DNA of 64,000 nt from Elusimicrobiota bacterium (GCA_016207665.1 JACQPG010000024.1:22476-86475); one strand, 5' to 3'; positions 26,087 to 33,581 are shown, counted from the first letter of the stretch. A program made the numbers and translations. Notes: generated from the sequence alone by a model not told the origin.

Positions 26087-26125
26087 TTGATCGGGGAGGG
26101 CGCATGGTATATACTTTGGATATAC
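26087..26125 (+). promoter_or_regulatory. mazEF promoter with palindromic operator
   Basis: TTGATC at 26087-26092 and TATACT at 26110-26115 lie 17 bases apart, a near-ideal sigma-70 promoter. The inverted repeat GTATAT-N7-ATATAC (26107-26125) covers the -10 box and is the probable MazE binding site for autoregulation. Confidence 0.65.
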
Positions 26126-26133
26126 AACTCGAT

Positions 26134-26376
26134 ATGGTCACCAAGGTCCAACGTTGGGGCAACAGCCTGGGATTGAGGCTTCCTCGCGCCGTGGCGGAAG
26201 AAGCGGGGGTGGGCGAGGGAGCGGCGGTCGATATCCGCGCTCGCAAGGGCGAGATCATCATCCGGCCGCTGCCTGGCCGCCGCTACAAGCTCGGCGATCT
26301 CCTGTCCCGCGTTTCCAACGAGAACCTGCATGCTGAAATCGATGCGGGATCGTCCCGCGGGCGCGAGAGTCTATGA
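26134..26376 (+). CDS. mazE: MazE-type antitoxin (AbrB/SpoVT fold)
   Basis: An 80-residue protein starting MVTKVQRWGNSLGLRLPRAV, the swapped-hairpin AbrB DNA-binding domain of MazE, followed by a flexible C-terminal segment that would block MazF. It starts at the ATG at 26134; the frame upstream would read through the promoter and operator. Its stop overlaps the mazF start by four bases, ATGA. It neutralises MazF and represses the operon. Confidence 0.9.
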   Translation: MVTKVQRWGNSLGLRLPRAVAEEAGVGEGAAVDIRARKGEIIIRPLPGRRYKLGDLLSRVSNENLHAEIDAGSSRGRESL

Positions 26377-26708
26377 GCGATTTCACCCCGGATCGAGGGG
26401 ATTTGATCTGGCTTGAGTTCTATCCTCAGGCCGGCCGGGAGCAGATGGGGCGCCGCCCGGCCCTCGTGCTGTCTCCCAGGCTTTATAATCGGAAGACGGG
26501 GCTGGCCCTTGTTTGCCCCGTCACCTCGCGGATCAAGGGCTATCCCTTCGAGGTGCCGCTTCCCGGCGGCCTCAAGATACAAGGCGCGGTGCTTTCCGAC
26601 CAAGTCAAAAGCCTCGATTGGCGGATCCGAAAAGCCAAGAGAGCCGCGAAGGTGGACGAGCCGGTCGTCGCCGAGGTGCTGGGGAAGCTGTCCGCCTTGC
26701 TGGCCTAG
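26373..26708 (+). CDS. mazF: MazF/PemK-type endoribonuclease toxin
   Basis: A 111-residue toxin. The family opening DRGDLIWLEFYPQAGREQMG holds the catalytic region, followed by RRPALVLSPRLYN and the conserved PVTSRIKGYPFEVPLP and VLSDQVKSLDWR. MazF cleaves single-stranded mRNA at short motifs to arrest growth. The start overlaps mazE by four bases. Catalytic residues appear intact, so the pair is probably functional. It ends 13 bases before the convergent gpmA stop. Confidence 0.92.
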   Translation: MSDFTPDRGDLIWLEFYPQAGREQMGRRPALVLSPRLYNRKTGLALVCPVTSRIKGYPFEVPLPGGLKIQGAVLSDQVKSLDWRIRKAKRAAKVDEPVVAEVLGKLSALLA

Positions 26709-26720
26709 AGGCAGAGGCCG

Positions 26721-27350
26721 CTACGCGCCCTTGGCCGCGGCGGGGGCGGAGATGGTCTTGGAGAGAACCTGGCCCTGGGGGCCGATCTCGTAGGTGATGG
26801 GGCGGCAGGTGTCGATGTTGACCGCCATGATCTGCTCGGGGCTGAGCCTCTCGAGATCCATCAGTATGGCGCGCAGGCTGTTGCCGTGGGCCACCACCAG
26901 GACGTTCTTGCCGGCCTTCGCCTCGGGCAGGATCTGCGATTCGAAATAGGGAAGGGTGCGCTCGGCCGTGTCCTTGAGGCTTTCGCCGCCCGGCGGGCGG
27001 ATGTCATAGGAGCGGCGCCAGATATGCACCTGCTCGGCTCCGTATTTCTTGGCGGTTTCGGCCTTGTCGAGCCCTTGGAGGTCGCCGTAATGGCGCTCGT
27101 TCAAGGCCCTGTCCTTGCGCACGGGCAGATTCTGGGCGCCGATCTCCTCTAGGATCAGGGCGAGGGTCTCCTGGGCTCTCTTGAGCTCGGAGGTGAAGGC
27201 CAGGGCGAAGGGCAGGTCCTTGAGCTCGCGGCCGGCGCGGCGGGCTTCCTGGGCGCCGAGCTCGGTGATGGAGACGTCGACCCAGCCGGTGAAGCGGTTC
27301 TCGAGGTTCCATTGCGACTGGCCGTGGCGGACCAGGATGAGCTTAGCCAT
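26721..27350 (-). CDS. gpmA: 2,3-bisphosphoglycerate-dependent phosphoglycerate mutase
   Basis: A 209-residue histidine phosphatase-fold enzyme. The LVRHGQSQWNLENRFTGW start carries the phosphorylated His, with ALNERHYGDLQG near residue 83 and VVAHGNSLRAI near 162 holding the second catalytic His. It interconverts 3- and 2-phosphoglycerate in glycolysis. It overlaps the upstream response regulator gene by eight bases and may be cotranscribed with it. The length is slightly short for GpmA (about 230-250), as in several bacterial lineages. Confidence 0.93.
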   Translation of the reverse strand: MAKLILVRHGQSQWNLENRFTGWVDVSITELGAQEARRAGRELKDLPFALAFTSELKRAQETLALILEEIGAQNLPVRKDRALNERHYGDLQGLDKAETAKKYGAEQVHIWRRSYDIRPPGGESLKDTAERTLPYFESQILPEAKAGKNVLVVAHGNSLRAILMDLERLSPEQIMAVNIDTCRPITYEIGPQGQVLSKTISAPAAAKGA

Positions 27351-27714
27351 GCTCGAGCATCTCCCGGACGGTGTGGCGAAGCTGGTCGACGTGTATGGGC
27401 TTGGCGAGGAACTGGGAATGCGAGGTGTCGGTGATCTTGTCGAGTATCTGCTCGGGGGCGGCCTCGCCGCTGAGGAAAAGTATGGGGGTCTCGCGGCTGG
27501 CCTGGTTGCGGCGCAGGGATTCGAAAAGATGGGCGCCGTCGGTGCCGGGCATGTGGAAGTCCAAGATGATGAGGTCGGGGGTCTCGGCCCGGCATTTTTG
27601 CATGCCTTCGACCGGCTCGCTGGCGGAGCGCACCGCGTGCCCGTCGCGCTTGAGTATCTCGGTGAGCAAGGCGACCAGCTCGTGATCGTCGTCGACGATG
27701 AGTATCTTGGCCAT
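27343..27714 (-). CDS. Single-domain response regulator (REC only)
   Basis: A 123-residue receiver domain without an output domain. The acidic pair Asp8/Asp9 (LIVDDDHEL), the phospho-acceptor Asp52 (LILDFHMPGTDG) and the conserved Lys in FLAKPIH are all present. It would act through protein contacts, for example on the neighbouring diguanylate cyclase or a kinase elsewhere. It lies 49 bases downstream of the cyclase gene and overlaps gpmA at its end. No histidine kinase is found nearby. Confidence 0.9.
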   Translation of the reverse strand: MAKILIVDDDHELVALLTEILKRDGHAVRSASEPVEGMQKCRAETPDLIILDFHMPGTDGAHLFESLRRNQASRETPILFLSGEAAPEQILDKITDTSHSQFLAKPIHVDQLRHTVREMLEHG

Positions 27715-27763
27715 GGGCGCTACCGGGCTATTATACCGGATGGGGAGGCGGGGCGCAAAAGGG

Positions 27764-28678
27764 CTACTTGGAGGCCCGCTCCCTGCGGGCGGCGGAGCGG
27801 CGGGCTTTCTTCATGGCGAACATGCGGCGGTCGGCCAGGCGGAGCAGCTCGTCGGGGTCGCCCGAGGGCGGAAGCGCCGCGGCGCCGTAGGAGAAGCCGA
27901 TCTCCTTGCCGAGGGTCTGGCTGATGGTGGCCGCGACGCGGCTGCCCACCTTTTCCGCGAGCTCGGGAGGGGAGCAGGGCAGCAAGACGACGAACTCGTC
28001 GCCCCCGTAGCGATAGGCCGAGTCCATCTCCTTGCGTATGCTCTTGGAAAGCACGTCGGCGAAGGCCTTGAGCAGGCGGTCGCCCTCGAGGTGGCCGTCG
28101 GTGTCGTTGACGCGCTTGAAGCCGTCGAGGTCCATGAGCAGCACCGAGAGGGGATAGCCCTGGCGCTTGGCGCGCGCGGCCTCCTGGGCCAGGCGATCGC
28201 GCAGGTGCCGCTGATTGAAAAGGCCGGTCAGGTTGTCGGTGATGGAGAGCTTGAGCAGCTTCTTTTCGAGCTCGACGCGCCCGGTGATGTCCTTGGAGAT
28301 GCCGAGCGTCCCGATCACCCGGCCGGCGTGGTCGCGCAGCAGCGAGGTGGACATGCTGACGTGGATGCGCCGGCCGTCCTTGGCCTTGAGCACCATCTCG
28401 TGATTCTTGATCTGGCCGCTTTTGCGCAGCATGGCCATGAGGCGCTCGGCCTCCTCGCGGCCGCCCTCGTAGAACTCGTGGGCCTTGCGGCCGACGATCT
28501 GGTTGGCCCGATAGCCCAGCATGGCCTCGGCCCCGGGGCTGAAGAAGATGACCTTGCCCCGGATGTCGGTGGTGCAGATGGCGTCGCTCGAGGAGGTGAT
28601 GATCGCCTCGAGATACTCCTTGGCGCGGATGAAATCAGCGGACAAGTGCACCAGCGGCGCGGCGATGGAGCTGCCCAT
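27764..28678 (-). CDS. PAS-GGDEF diguanylate cyclase
   Basis: A 304-residue protein with an N-terminal PAS sensor (about 15-135, with DAICTTDIRGKVIFFSPGAE) and a GGDEF domain (about 140-300). The active-site motif is GGDEF at 225-229, with the metal-binding LLMDLDGFK at 181-188. The inhibitory RxxD site five residues upstream is KEMD instead, so product feedback may be weak. It makes cyclic di-GMP. No transmembrane segment is seen, so the signal is cytoplasmic. It sits between two receiver-only proteins, suggesting a phospho-controlled c-di-GMP module. Confidence 0.93.
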   Translation of the reverse strand: MGSSIAAPLVHLSADFIRAKEYLEAIITSSSDAICTTDIRGKVIFFSPGAEAMLGYRANQIVGRKAHEFYEGGREEAERLMAMLRKSGQIKNHEMVLKAKDGRRIHVSMSTSLLRDHAGRVIGTLGISKDITGRVELEKKLLKLSITDNLTGLFNQRHLRDRLAQEAARAKRQGYPLSVLLMDLDGFKRVNDTDGHLEGDRLLKAFADVLSKSIRKEMDSAYRYGGDEFVVLLPCSPPELAEKVGSRVAATISQTLGKEIGFSYGAAALPPSGDPDELLRLADRRMFAMKKARRSAARRERASK

Positions 28679-28774
28679 GGTTATTAAGCGAAAACCTCGC
28701 TCATGCCGAAAGCATAGCCAAAGGCGAAAAAAGTCGACAGTGGCTTTCGGTCCTTATTTGGGGGGCCGGAGGGC

Positions 28775-29167
28775 CTAGGACTTTTTGCGTTTTTCCAAGG
28801 CCGAAAGGACCCTTTCGATCTTGGTCTTGAGCAGCTCGATGTCGACGGGCTTGACCACGTAGTCCACCGCGCCGAAGAGCAGGGCGTCGTTCAGGGTCCC
28901 GGCGTCGGCCAGGCCGCTGACCACGAGTATGGGGATCTCGGCGGTTTTGGGGTCGGAGCGCAGCTCGCGGGTGAGGCTGATGCCGTCTTGGTCCGGCATC
29001 ATGATGTCCATGAGTATGAGATCGGGCTTCTTGGAGGCGAGATGCTCCTTGGCCTTGCTGGCGTTCTCGGCGCAGGAGACCTCGTAGCCGCAGAGGCCCA
29101 GCCCCTTCTCGTAGAGGTCGCAGACCGAGGGGTCGTCGTCGATGGCGAGTATCTTTTTCTTGCTCAT
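28775..29167 (-). CDS. Single-domain response regulator (REC only)
   Basis: A 130-residue receiver domain. Asp10-12 acidic cluster (LAIDDDPSV), phospho-acceptor Asp54 (LILMDIMMPDQDG) and Lys in YVVKPVD are conserved. A basic tail (LEKRKKS) follows. It is separated from the cyclase gene by 96 bases. A perfect 20-bp palindrome ends directly before its start codon, overlapping the stop of the MauE-like gene, so its translation may be controlled by an mRNA hairpin. Confidence 0.9.
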   Translation of the reverse strand: MSKKKILAIDDDPSVCDLYEKGLGLCGYEVSCAENASKAKEHLASKKPDLILMDIMMPDQDGISLTRELRSDPKTAEIPILVVSGLADAGTLNDALLFGAVDYVVKPVDIELLKTKIERVLSALEKRKKS

Positions 29168-29187
29168 CCGCGGGCTTAAGCCCGCGG
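29168..29187 (-). promoter_or_regulatory. Perfect 20-bp palindrome before a response regulator gene
   Basis: CCGCGGGCTTAAGCCCGCGG is a perfect 20-bp palindrome abutting the response regulator ATG (29167) and containing the stop codon of the MauE-like gene. As RNA it can form an 8-bp G+C hairpin with a UUAA loop. There is no T-run after it, so it is not an intrinsic terminator; an operator or translation-gating hairpin is more likely. Confidence 0.5.
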
Positions 29188-29661
29188 GGGGCCAGCCTTG
29201 GCGGAAGTATAGCCCGAGTCGGCCCAGTTGTCCAGGGAGTAGAGCCGGCAGCCGGCCTTGAAGGCCGCGAAGCAGAGCGCCAGCAGCCCCGAGTCGAGGA
29301 GAAGGGTCTGGTTGGGCGTGGGATGCCAGCCCATCCCGAAGCAGCCGCAGCTGGGCAGCATGATGCCCCGGGCTTTGACCGAAAGCAGGGCGAGGATGAA
29401 GCCTGCGAGCATGGCGGCCGCCCCGAGCGCGGCTCCCCGAGTGAAATAGCCGAAGATCAGGGAAAAGCCCAGCAGGAGCTCGGCCCAGGGCAGGAAGGCG
29501 GCCAGGGCGAGCGCGAAATCGGGGGGGACTATGTGATAAGACTCGATGATCAGGGCGAACTCCTCGGTGGGTTGGGCGAACTTGTTGGCGCCGGCGAAGG
29601 CGAGCAACGCTCCCAGCAGCACGCGCGCGGCCAGCCCGGCGGCGGCCCAGCGCCCGCTCAA
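29176..29661 (-). CDS. MauE/DoxX-like membrane protein
   Basis: A 161-residue membrane protein with four hydrophobic helices, including LAARVLLGALLAFAGANKFA and LALAAFLPWAELLLGFSLIFG. The extracytoplasmic motif LPSCGCFGMG near residue 116 (two Cys) is typical of MauE-like proteins, which support disulfide formation in partners. The start is a TTG at 29661 that shares TTGA with the stop of the DsbA-like gene; the frame upstream is an antisense-like extension of that gene. It probably pairs with the DsbA-like thioredoxin-fold protein to recycle or transfer oxidising equivalents. Confidence 0.8.
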   Translation of the reverse strand: MSGRWAAAGLAARVLLGALLAFAGANKFAQPTEEFALIIESYHIVPPDFALALAAFLPWAELLLGFSLIFGYFTRGAALGAAAMLAGFILALLSVKARGIMLPSCGCFGMGWHPTPNQTLLLDSGLLALCFAAFKAGCRLYSLDNWADSGYTSAKAGPPRA

Positions 29662-30290
29662 TTCTTGAGTTGCCTGTCTATCCAATTCATCCCTCTCGTG
29701 GACAATTGCTTGGCGCCGGCGAACCTTTTTTCGTTGATGAAGAAAGTGGGCGTCGAGCCCACCCAGCGGAGATTGCCCTGCTTGACGTCCTCGTCGATCA
29801 AGGCGGAGATCTCGGGATCGGCGAGGCATTTCTTGAAAAGGTCGAGGTCCAGTCCCAGCGCGGCCGCGTAGCCCTGCAGCTCCGACTCTGGGGACTCGGT
29901 GTGGGCCCAGTGCTCCTGCTTTTCGTAGAGCTTGTCGTGATAGGGCCAGAATCGTCCCTGGCGCCCCGCGCACTCGGCCGCGATCGCGGCGGGCTTGGCC
30001 CAAGGATGTATGCCCTGCAGCGGGAAATGCTTGAAAGTGAAGACCACGTCGTTGCCGTAGAGCTCCAGGATGCGCTTGAGAGGCTCGGTCGCGACCCGGC
30101 AGGCCGGGCATTGAAAGTCGGAATACTCGACGATGGCGATGCGCGCGCCCGGGACCCCCTTCTGCCGGTAGGCGGGGGCGTTCTCCACGATGGGCCCATG
30201 GAGGCCGCGCGAGGCGAAGGCCGAGATCAGCGAGGCGGCGATGATCAGCGCCGCTCCCGCGGCGCGGCGAGCCGGCCGTGTATTCAACAT
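29658..30290 (-). CDS. DsbA-like thioredoxin-fold protein (membrane-anchored or secreted)
   Basis: A 210-residue protein with an N-terminal signal or anchor (residues 10-27), then a DsbA/Thioredoxin_4 domain. The active site is CPAC at 61-64 in YSDFQCPACRV. The cis-Pro loop is GSTPTFFIN near residue 178. Other features, such as the FKHFPLQGIHPWAKPAA stretch, match DsbA-type oxidoreductases of the DSBA-like group. It would catalyse disulfide exchange in the periplasm. It overlaps the MauE-like gene by four bases. The start ATG follows the terminator T-run of the subtilase gene; a TATATT six bases upstream could act as a -10. Confidence 0.88.
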   Translation of the reverse strand: MLNTRPARRAAGAALIIAASLISAFASRGLHGPIVENAPAYRQKGVPGARIAIVEYSDFQCPACRVATEPLKRILELYGNDVVFTFKHFPLQGIHPWAKPAAIAAECAGRQGRFWPYHDKLYEKQEHWAHTESPESELQGYAAALGLDLDLFKKCLADPEISALIDEDVKQGNLRWVGSTPTFFINEKRFAGAKQLSTRGMNWIDRQLKN

Positions 30291-30302
30291 GCCGTTAATA
30301 TA

Positions 30303-30336
30303 TAAAAAAAAGAGCCCCCGCGTTGAGCGGGGGCTC
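30303..30336 (-). terminator. Rho-independent terminator of the subtilase gene
   Basis: On the minus strand, GAGCCCCCGC-TCAAC-GCGGGGGCTC forms a perfect 10-bp G+C-rich stem with a five-base loop (30312-30336), followed by a run of eight T. This is a textbook intrinsic terminator 22 bases after the subtilase stop, separating it from the dsbA-like gene. Confidence 0.95.
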
Positions 30337-30357
30337 CAGGATAAGCGTCGTTACGGC

Positions 30358-31596
30358 TTATTGCACGAGCTTGGCCGCGTCGATCATGCCCGCGCCTTGC
30401 TGGTTGGGCGTGGCGTTGGGCAGAGGTAAAGACGCCGCCTTCAGAGCCGCGCGAACCGCCGGCTCGCCGCGCAGTCTCTTGGCCGAGATCGCCAGGGCGG
30501 CCAGGCCCGAGACATGCGGCGTGGCCATGGAGGTGCCGGAAAGGCTTTGATAGCCCCCGCCCATATAGGTCGAAGGGACATCGACGCCCGGGGCGATGAA
30601 GTCGACCTCCGGGCCGCGGCTGGAGAACCAGGCCACCGCGTCTTGCGAGTCGGAAGCCGCGATGGCGATCGCGCCCGGGTAGCCCGCGGGAAAATTCACC
30701 GTATCCGAGTTCTCGTCACCCCAACCGCCGGAGTTGCCGGCCGCGGCGATGAGAACCGTGCCTCCGGCCACCATGGCCTCGACCGCTTCCTTAAACGAGT
30801 CGTTGCCCTGGGAGGCGCCCAGAGACATGCTGGCGATATCCATCTTATTCTCCCAAGCCCATTGCATGCCGGCGATCACGTCCGAGAAGGTGCCGGAGCC
30901 GCCCGAATCGAGCACCTTGACCCCGTAGATCGAGGCCTCGGGGGCGACGCCCACCACTCCCTCGGCGTTGTCAAGAGCCGCGATCGACCCTGCCACGTGC
31001 GTGCCATGGCCGTGGTCGTCCAGGAATTCCCCGTTCTTGCTGATCGCGTTCCAGCCGCCCTTGACGTTGGAGGCGAGATCCGGGTGCTTGAAGTCGACGC
31101 CGGTGTCGATCACCGCGATCTTGACGCCCTTGCCGCGAGCGGCGGCCCAGGCCTTGGGGGCGTTGACCCGCGGGATGCCCCAAGGAAGGCTCTGCTCGGC
31201 GCGCCTAACCGGCGCCGAGGCCTTGAAGGGCGAGATCACGCTTTTGATGTCGGGCAGCGGTATGTCGGATATCCGCGCCGGCGCCGCGTTGATCCACTTG
31301 ATGCGGGGGTCATCGTCGATTCTCACCACCTCGGGGCGGCTGCGGAGGCGCGCCTGAAGCAGGACGACTTGTTGGGGAGCGCCCTCGATGACGACCGCAT
31401 GGATCATCTCGAGAGTCCTGACGACCTTGGCTCCGGCGCTCTCGGCGATGAGAACGCGGTCCTTGGCCGGCGTCTGCGCGGCGAATACGACGATCTTCCT
31501 GACGGGGGCTTGCTCGGCCTGCGTGTCGGCGCGCAAGCCGGCCGGTCCCGCCAAGCCCAGCGCCAAAAGCGCCAGGGCCGTCCTGATCTTGAGCAT
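30358..31596 (-). CDS. Secreted subtilisin-like serine protease (S8)
   Basis: A 412-residue protease. It has a signal peptide (1-23), an inhibitor I9-like propeptide (about 30-100) and a subtilase domain with the full triad: Asp164 (VIDTGVDFKHPDL), His197 (DDHGHGTHVAG) and Ser356 (LSGTSMATPHVSG), plus the oxyanion Asn288 (AAAGNSGG). It should be exported and matured by autocleavage of the propeptide. The ATG at 31596 has GAGGAGGTGG upstream. The region before it contains GGACCTA, ATATAG and CCTTTTGG motifs that also occur near other genes here. A perfect terminator follows. Confidence 0.94.
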   Translation of the reverse strand: MLKIRTALALLALGLAGPAGLRADTQAEQAPVRKIVVFAAQTPAKDRVLIAESAGAKVVRTLEMIHAVVIEGAPQQVVLLQARLRSRPEVVRIDDDPRIKWINAAPARISDIPLPDIKSVISPFKASAPVRRAEQSLPWGIPRVNAPKAWAAARGKGVKIAVIDTGVDFKHPDLASNVKGGWNAISKNGEFLDDHGHGTHVAGSIAALDNAEGVVGVAPEASIYGVKVLDSGGSGTFSDVIAGMQWAWENKMDIASMSLGASQGNDSFKEAVEAMVAGGTVLIAAAGNSGGWGDENSDTVNFPAGYPGAIAIAASDSQDAVAWFSSRGPEVDFIAPGVDVPSTYMGGGYQSLSGTSMATPHVSGLAALAISAKRLRGEPAVRAALKAASLPLPNATPNQQGAGMIDAAKLVQ

Positions 31597-31714
31597 GGCC
31601 ACCTCCTCTCCTCGGCCCCTGATGGCGGGCCGTGGCGAGGAGCTTAGCACATTTGGACCAAAAGGCCTATATTAATTTAGGTCCTTTGGGAATGGACGGA
31701 TTAGGACTTTTCGG

Positions 31715-32389
31715 TTAACGGAAGAGGCCGAGGAATCGGTCCTCGTACTCCGCGAAGAGGCCGTATTCGCGGAGGACCCGGCCTAGCCGCTCTCGCGCGG
31801 AGGGGTCGTCGGCCGCGGCGGCGAAGAGCGACTCTATCTCCCGCTTGCGGCGATCGTCCTGGCGGGCGGCGGGATCGAAGAGGCCGCGCCGCTCGAGATC
31901 CCTCACATGGGTGGGGAAGGAGCGCGCCGATTGGTCGAGAGTGAACTTCATGAGGGCCAGGGACCAGGCCGAGTCCGGGCACCAGATCACGGCCTTGTTG
32001 CCGGCCTCCTCCGAGTCGAGCTCGGCCAGTATGCGTCGCGCCACGGATTGCGGGGATTCCGAGATGACGCGCGTGGCGAAGCCCTGATTCTTGAAGTTGT
32101 ACTCCAGGGCCCGAAGCAGATCCCTATAGCTGCCGGTAAGCCACTGCGCGAACTCCTTGGCCTCATCCCCGAAACCCTCGAAGCGCTCGAAGAAGGACTC
32201 GGCCGTCAATATCTTGGGCTTCTCGGAAAGCACCTTGCCCTCGCGCAGGCGGGTCTTGTTCTTGAGGTCCTCCACGGGCGAGACCAGATGGTATTCGATA
32301 TTGGTGGCGCCGAAGGTGGACAGCACGCTCCGGGGCGTGCGCAATATCTCGGTCTGCCTGAGAAAGGACTGGATCAGCGAAGCATCCAT
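31715..32389 (-). CDS. Conserved-looking hypothetical protein, cytoplasmic
   Basis: A 224-residue protein I cannot assign. It lacks a signal peptide or membrane helices and looks mixed alpha/beta with a helical, charged C-terminus. NIEYHLVSPVEDLKNKTRLREG near residue 30-51 resembles the start of UPF0365/DUF-type proteins but not enough to name. The ATG at 32389 lies six bases from an extended -10 (TGTTATAAT), so the transcript may be leaderless; the longer frame continues upstream through that promoter and is rejected. Confidence 0.7.
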   Translation of the reverse strand: MDASLIQSFLRQTEILRTPRSVLSTFGATNIEYHLVSPVEDLKNKTRLREGKVLSEKPKILTAESFFERFEGFGDEAKEFAQWLTGSYRDLLRALEYNFKNQGFATRVISESPQSVARRILAELDSEEAGNKAVIWCPDSAWSLALMKFTLDQSARSFPTHVRDLERRGLFDPAARQDDRRKREIESLFAAAADDPSARERLGRVLREYGLFAEYEDRFLGLFR

Positions 32390-32395
32390 AATAAA

Positions 32396-32404
32396 ATTAT
32401 AACA
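32396..32404 (-). promoter_or_regulatory. Extended -10 promoter, probably leaderless transcript
   Basis: The minus strand reads TGTTATAAT, a perfect extended -10 element, and the ATG of the hypothetical gene follows after exactly six bases. Transcription would start at or next to the A of the ATG, predicting a leaderless mRNA. No Shine-Dalgarno is present. Confidence 0.6.
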
Positions 32405-32519
32405 CGTCCAGCATAGAAGATTTTCATTGCCTTTCCGATCCGGGATTCGTAGAATCCGGCCTAGGTGATCTAGGACCTTGGACCTAGATATAGAATGGGA
32501 CCTTTGGGTGGAGGGGCCG

Positions 32520-33434
32520 ATGAGTAATAGCCTGGTGGTGAAGCTGTTGTTAGCCTCTATGCTTGGCCTGGGCGTCATTGAACTGGCGGGCGCGCAGCGC
32601 TTAGTGGATTTCGACCAGGGCGTGGACGCCTCAACCCTATTAAAGGAAGCGACCGAGGGCACGATGGACGAGCAGACGCTTCCCCAAGCTCGCGTCGCCT
32701 GGCGGCAACGTTACGAGCGCGACTGCGTCAAGATCGCCTTCGCCCCCGATTCTCCGCCGGTCTCGCAGCCGGTGCGTCTCCATAGCCGGGAGTGGATCGA
32801 GGACTGCCGCTGGGTCCCGGGCGGGCGCAACCAGCCGGGACGCTGGGAATGCTGGGAGCGACCGGGCATGGGTTATTCGGAGACGGTGCAGATTACTCTC
32901 CGGGACCGCAAGCCGCTGTTGCCTTGGGAGCACGACGGCTTCCTCGCCTGCCTCGAGGGCCCTTGGACGGACTGGCAGGCGCTCGAGACGGCCTATGAGT
33001 ACAAACAGGCCTCGAGCCGCGGAGAGGGCTCGATCGTGCTGGCGCCCGGGCGCAAGCTCGCGATGAAGCCCGATCCCACCGGCATCAGGGTCGAGTCGTT
33101 CTCCCGCGCGCTCAAGCTCGCGCTCAGCGACCGCTGGTCCTCCTATTACGCGGGCGAAGTCACGCGTTTGACGCTCAAGCTCAAGCGCCAGGTCAAGCCT
33201 TGGCCCGATCCCGTGCTGCTCGAAAAGGAGCTCGATCTCGAGCCGGCCCCCTCCTATGAGATCGACTTTCTCGCCTATCGGGGGCAATTCTCCGAGCCGC
33301 TCAAGCCGGGGGAGAAGTATTATGTCGAGATCGAGTTCTCCCGGCGAGGGCGAGTTTCCAAGGAACAGAAGATCGAGATCGACGAGACGCCGGCCGTCCC
33401 CTATCAGCCTGTCTCGGTCGCGGCCGCCCGATAA
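32520..33434 (+). CDS. Secreted hypothetical protein upstream of the Lon/M50-Clp locus
   Basis: A 304-residue protein with a signal peptide (MSNSLVVKLLLASMLGLGVIELAGA). The mature part contains four Cys in a cluster (ERDCVKI, EDCRWVPGG, WECWERPG, FLACLEG), a YSETVQITLRDRK strand, and a C-terminal half that reads like a beta-sandwich. I do not recognise the family. The start ATG at 32520 has GGAGGGG upstream. The leader carries GGACCTAGATATAGA and GGGACCTTTGGG motifs. It lies 147 bases before the Lon-type protease and on the same strand, so a role with that system is possible. Confidence 0.72.
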   Translation: MSNSLVVKLLLASMLGLGVIELAGAQRLVDFDQGVDASTLLKEATEGTMDEQTLPQARVAWRQRYERDCVKIAFAPDSPPVSQPVRLHSREWIEDCRWVPGGRNQPGRWECWERPGMGYSETVQITLRDRKPLLPWEHDGFLACLEGPWTDWQALETAYEYKQASSRGEGSIVLAPGRKLAMKPDPTGIRVESFSRALKLALSDRWSSYYAGEVTRLTLKLKRQVKPWPDPVLLEKELDLEPAPSYEIDFLAYRGQFSEPLKPGEKYYVEIEFSRRGRVSKEQKIEIDETPAVPYQPVSVAAAR

Positions 33435-33581
33435 GATCAGGGCCCTTCGCTCCTAGCCCGGGCATTTCGAGCTCGTCGAGGCCTAGGTCCCCTGGGCCGC
33501 TGAGCTTTAGGTCCTTAGCCAAGAGCCTGAAGTACCAATAGACCCATCACTGATCGGCGTCCTTTGGACATAATTCGATAC

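Noticed and set aside
27698-28687. 329-codon plus-strand frame opposite the GGDEF gene
   Set aside because: It lies opposite a PAS-GGDEF protein with intact motifs.
29662-30111. Long upstream extension of the MauE-like frame
   Set aside because: It overlaps the DsbA-like gene in another frame and has no signal or homology; the TTG at 29661 gives the right length.
30514-31647. 377-codon plus-strand frame opposite the subtilase
   Set aside because: The minus strand has the complete Asp-His-Ser triad and a terminator; the plus frame is a compositional shadow.
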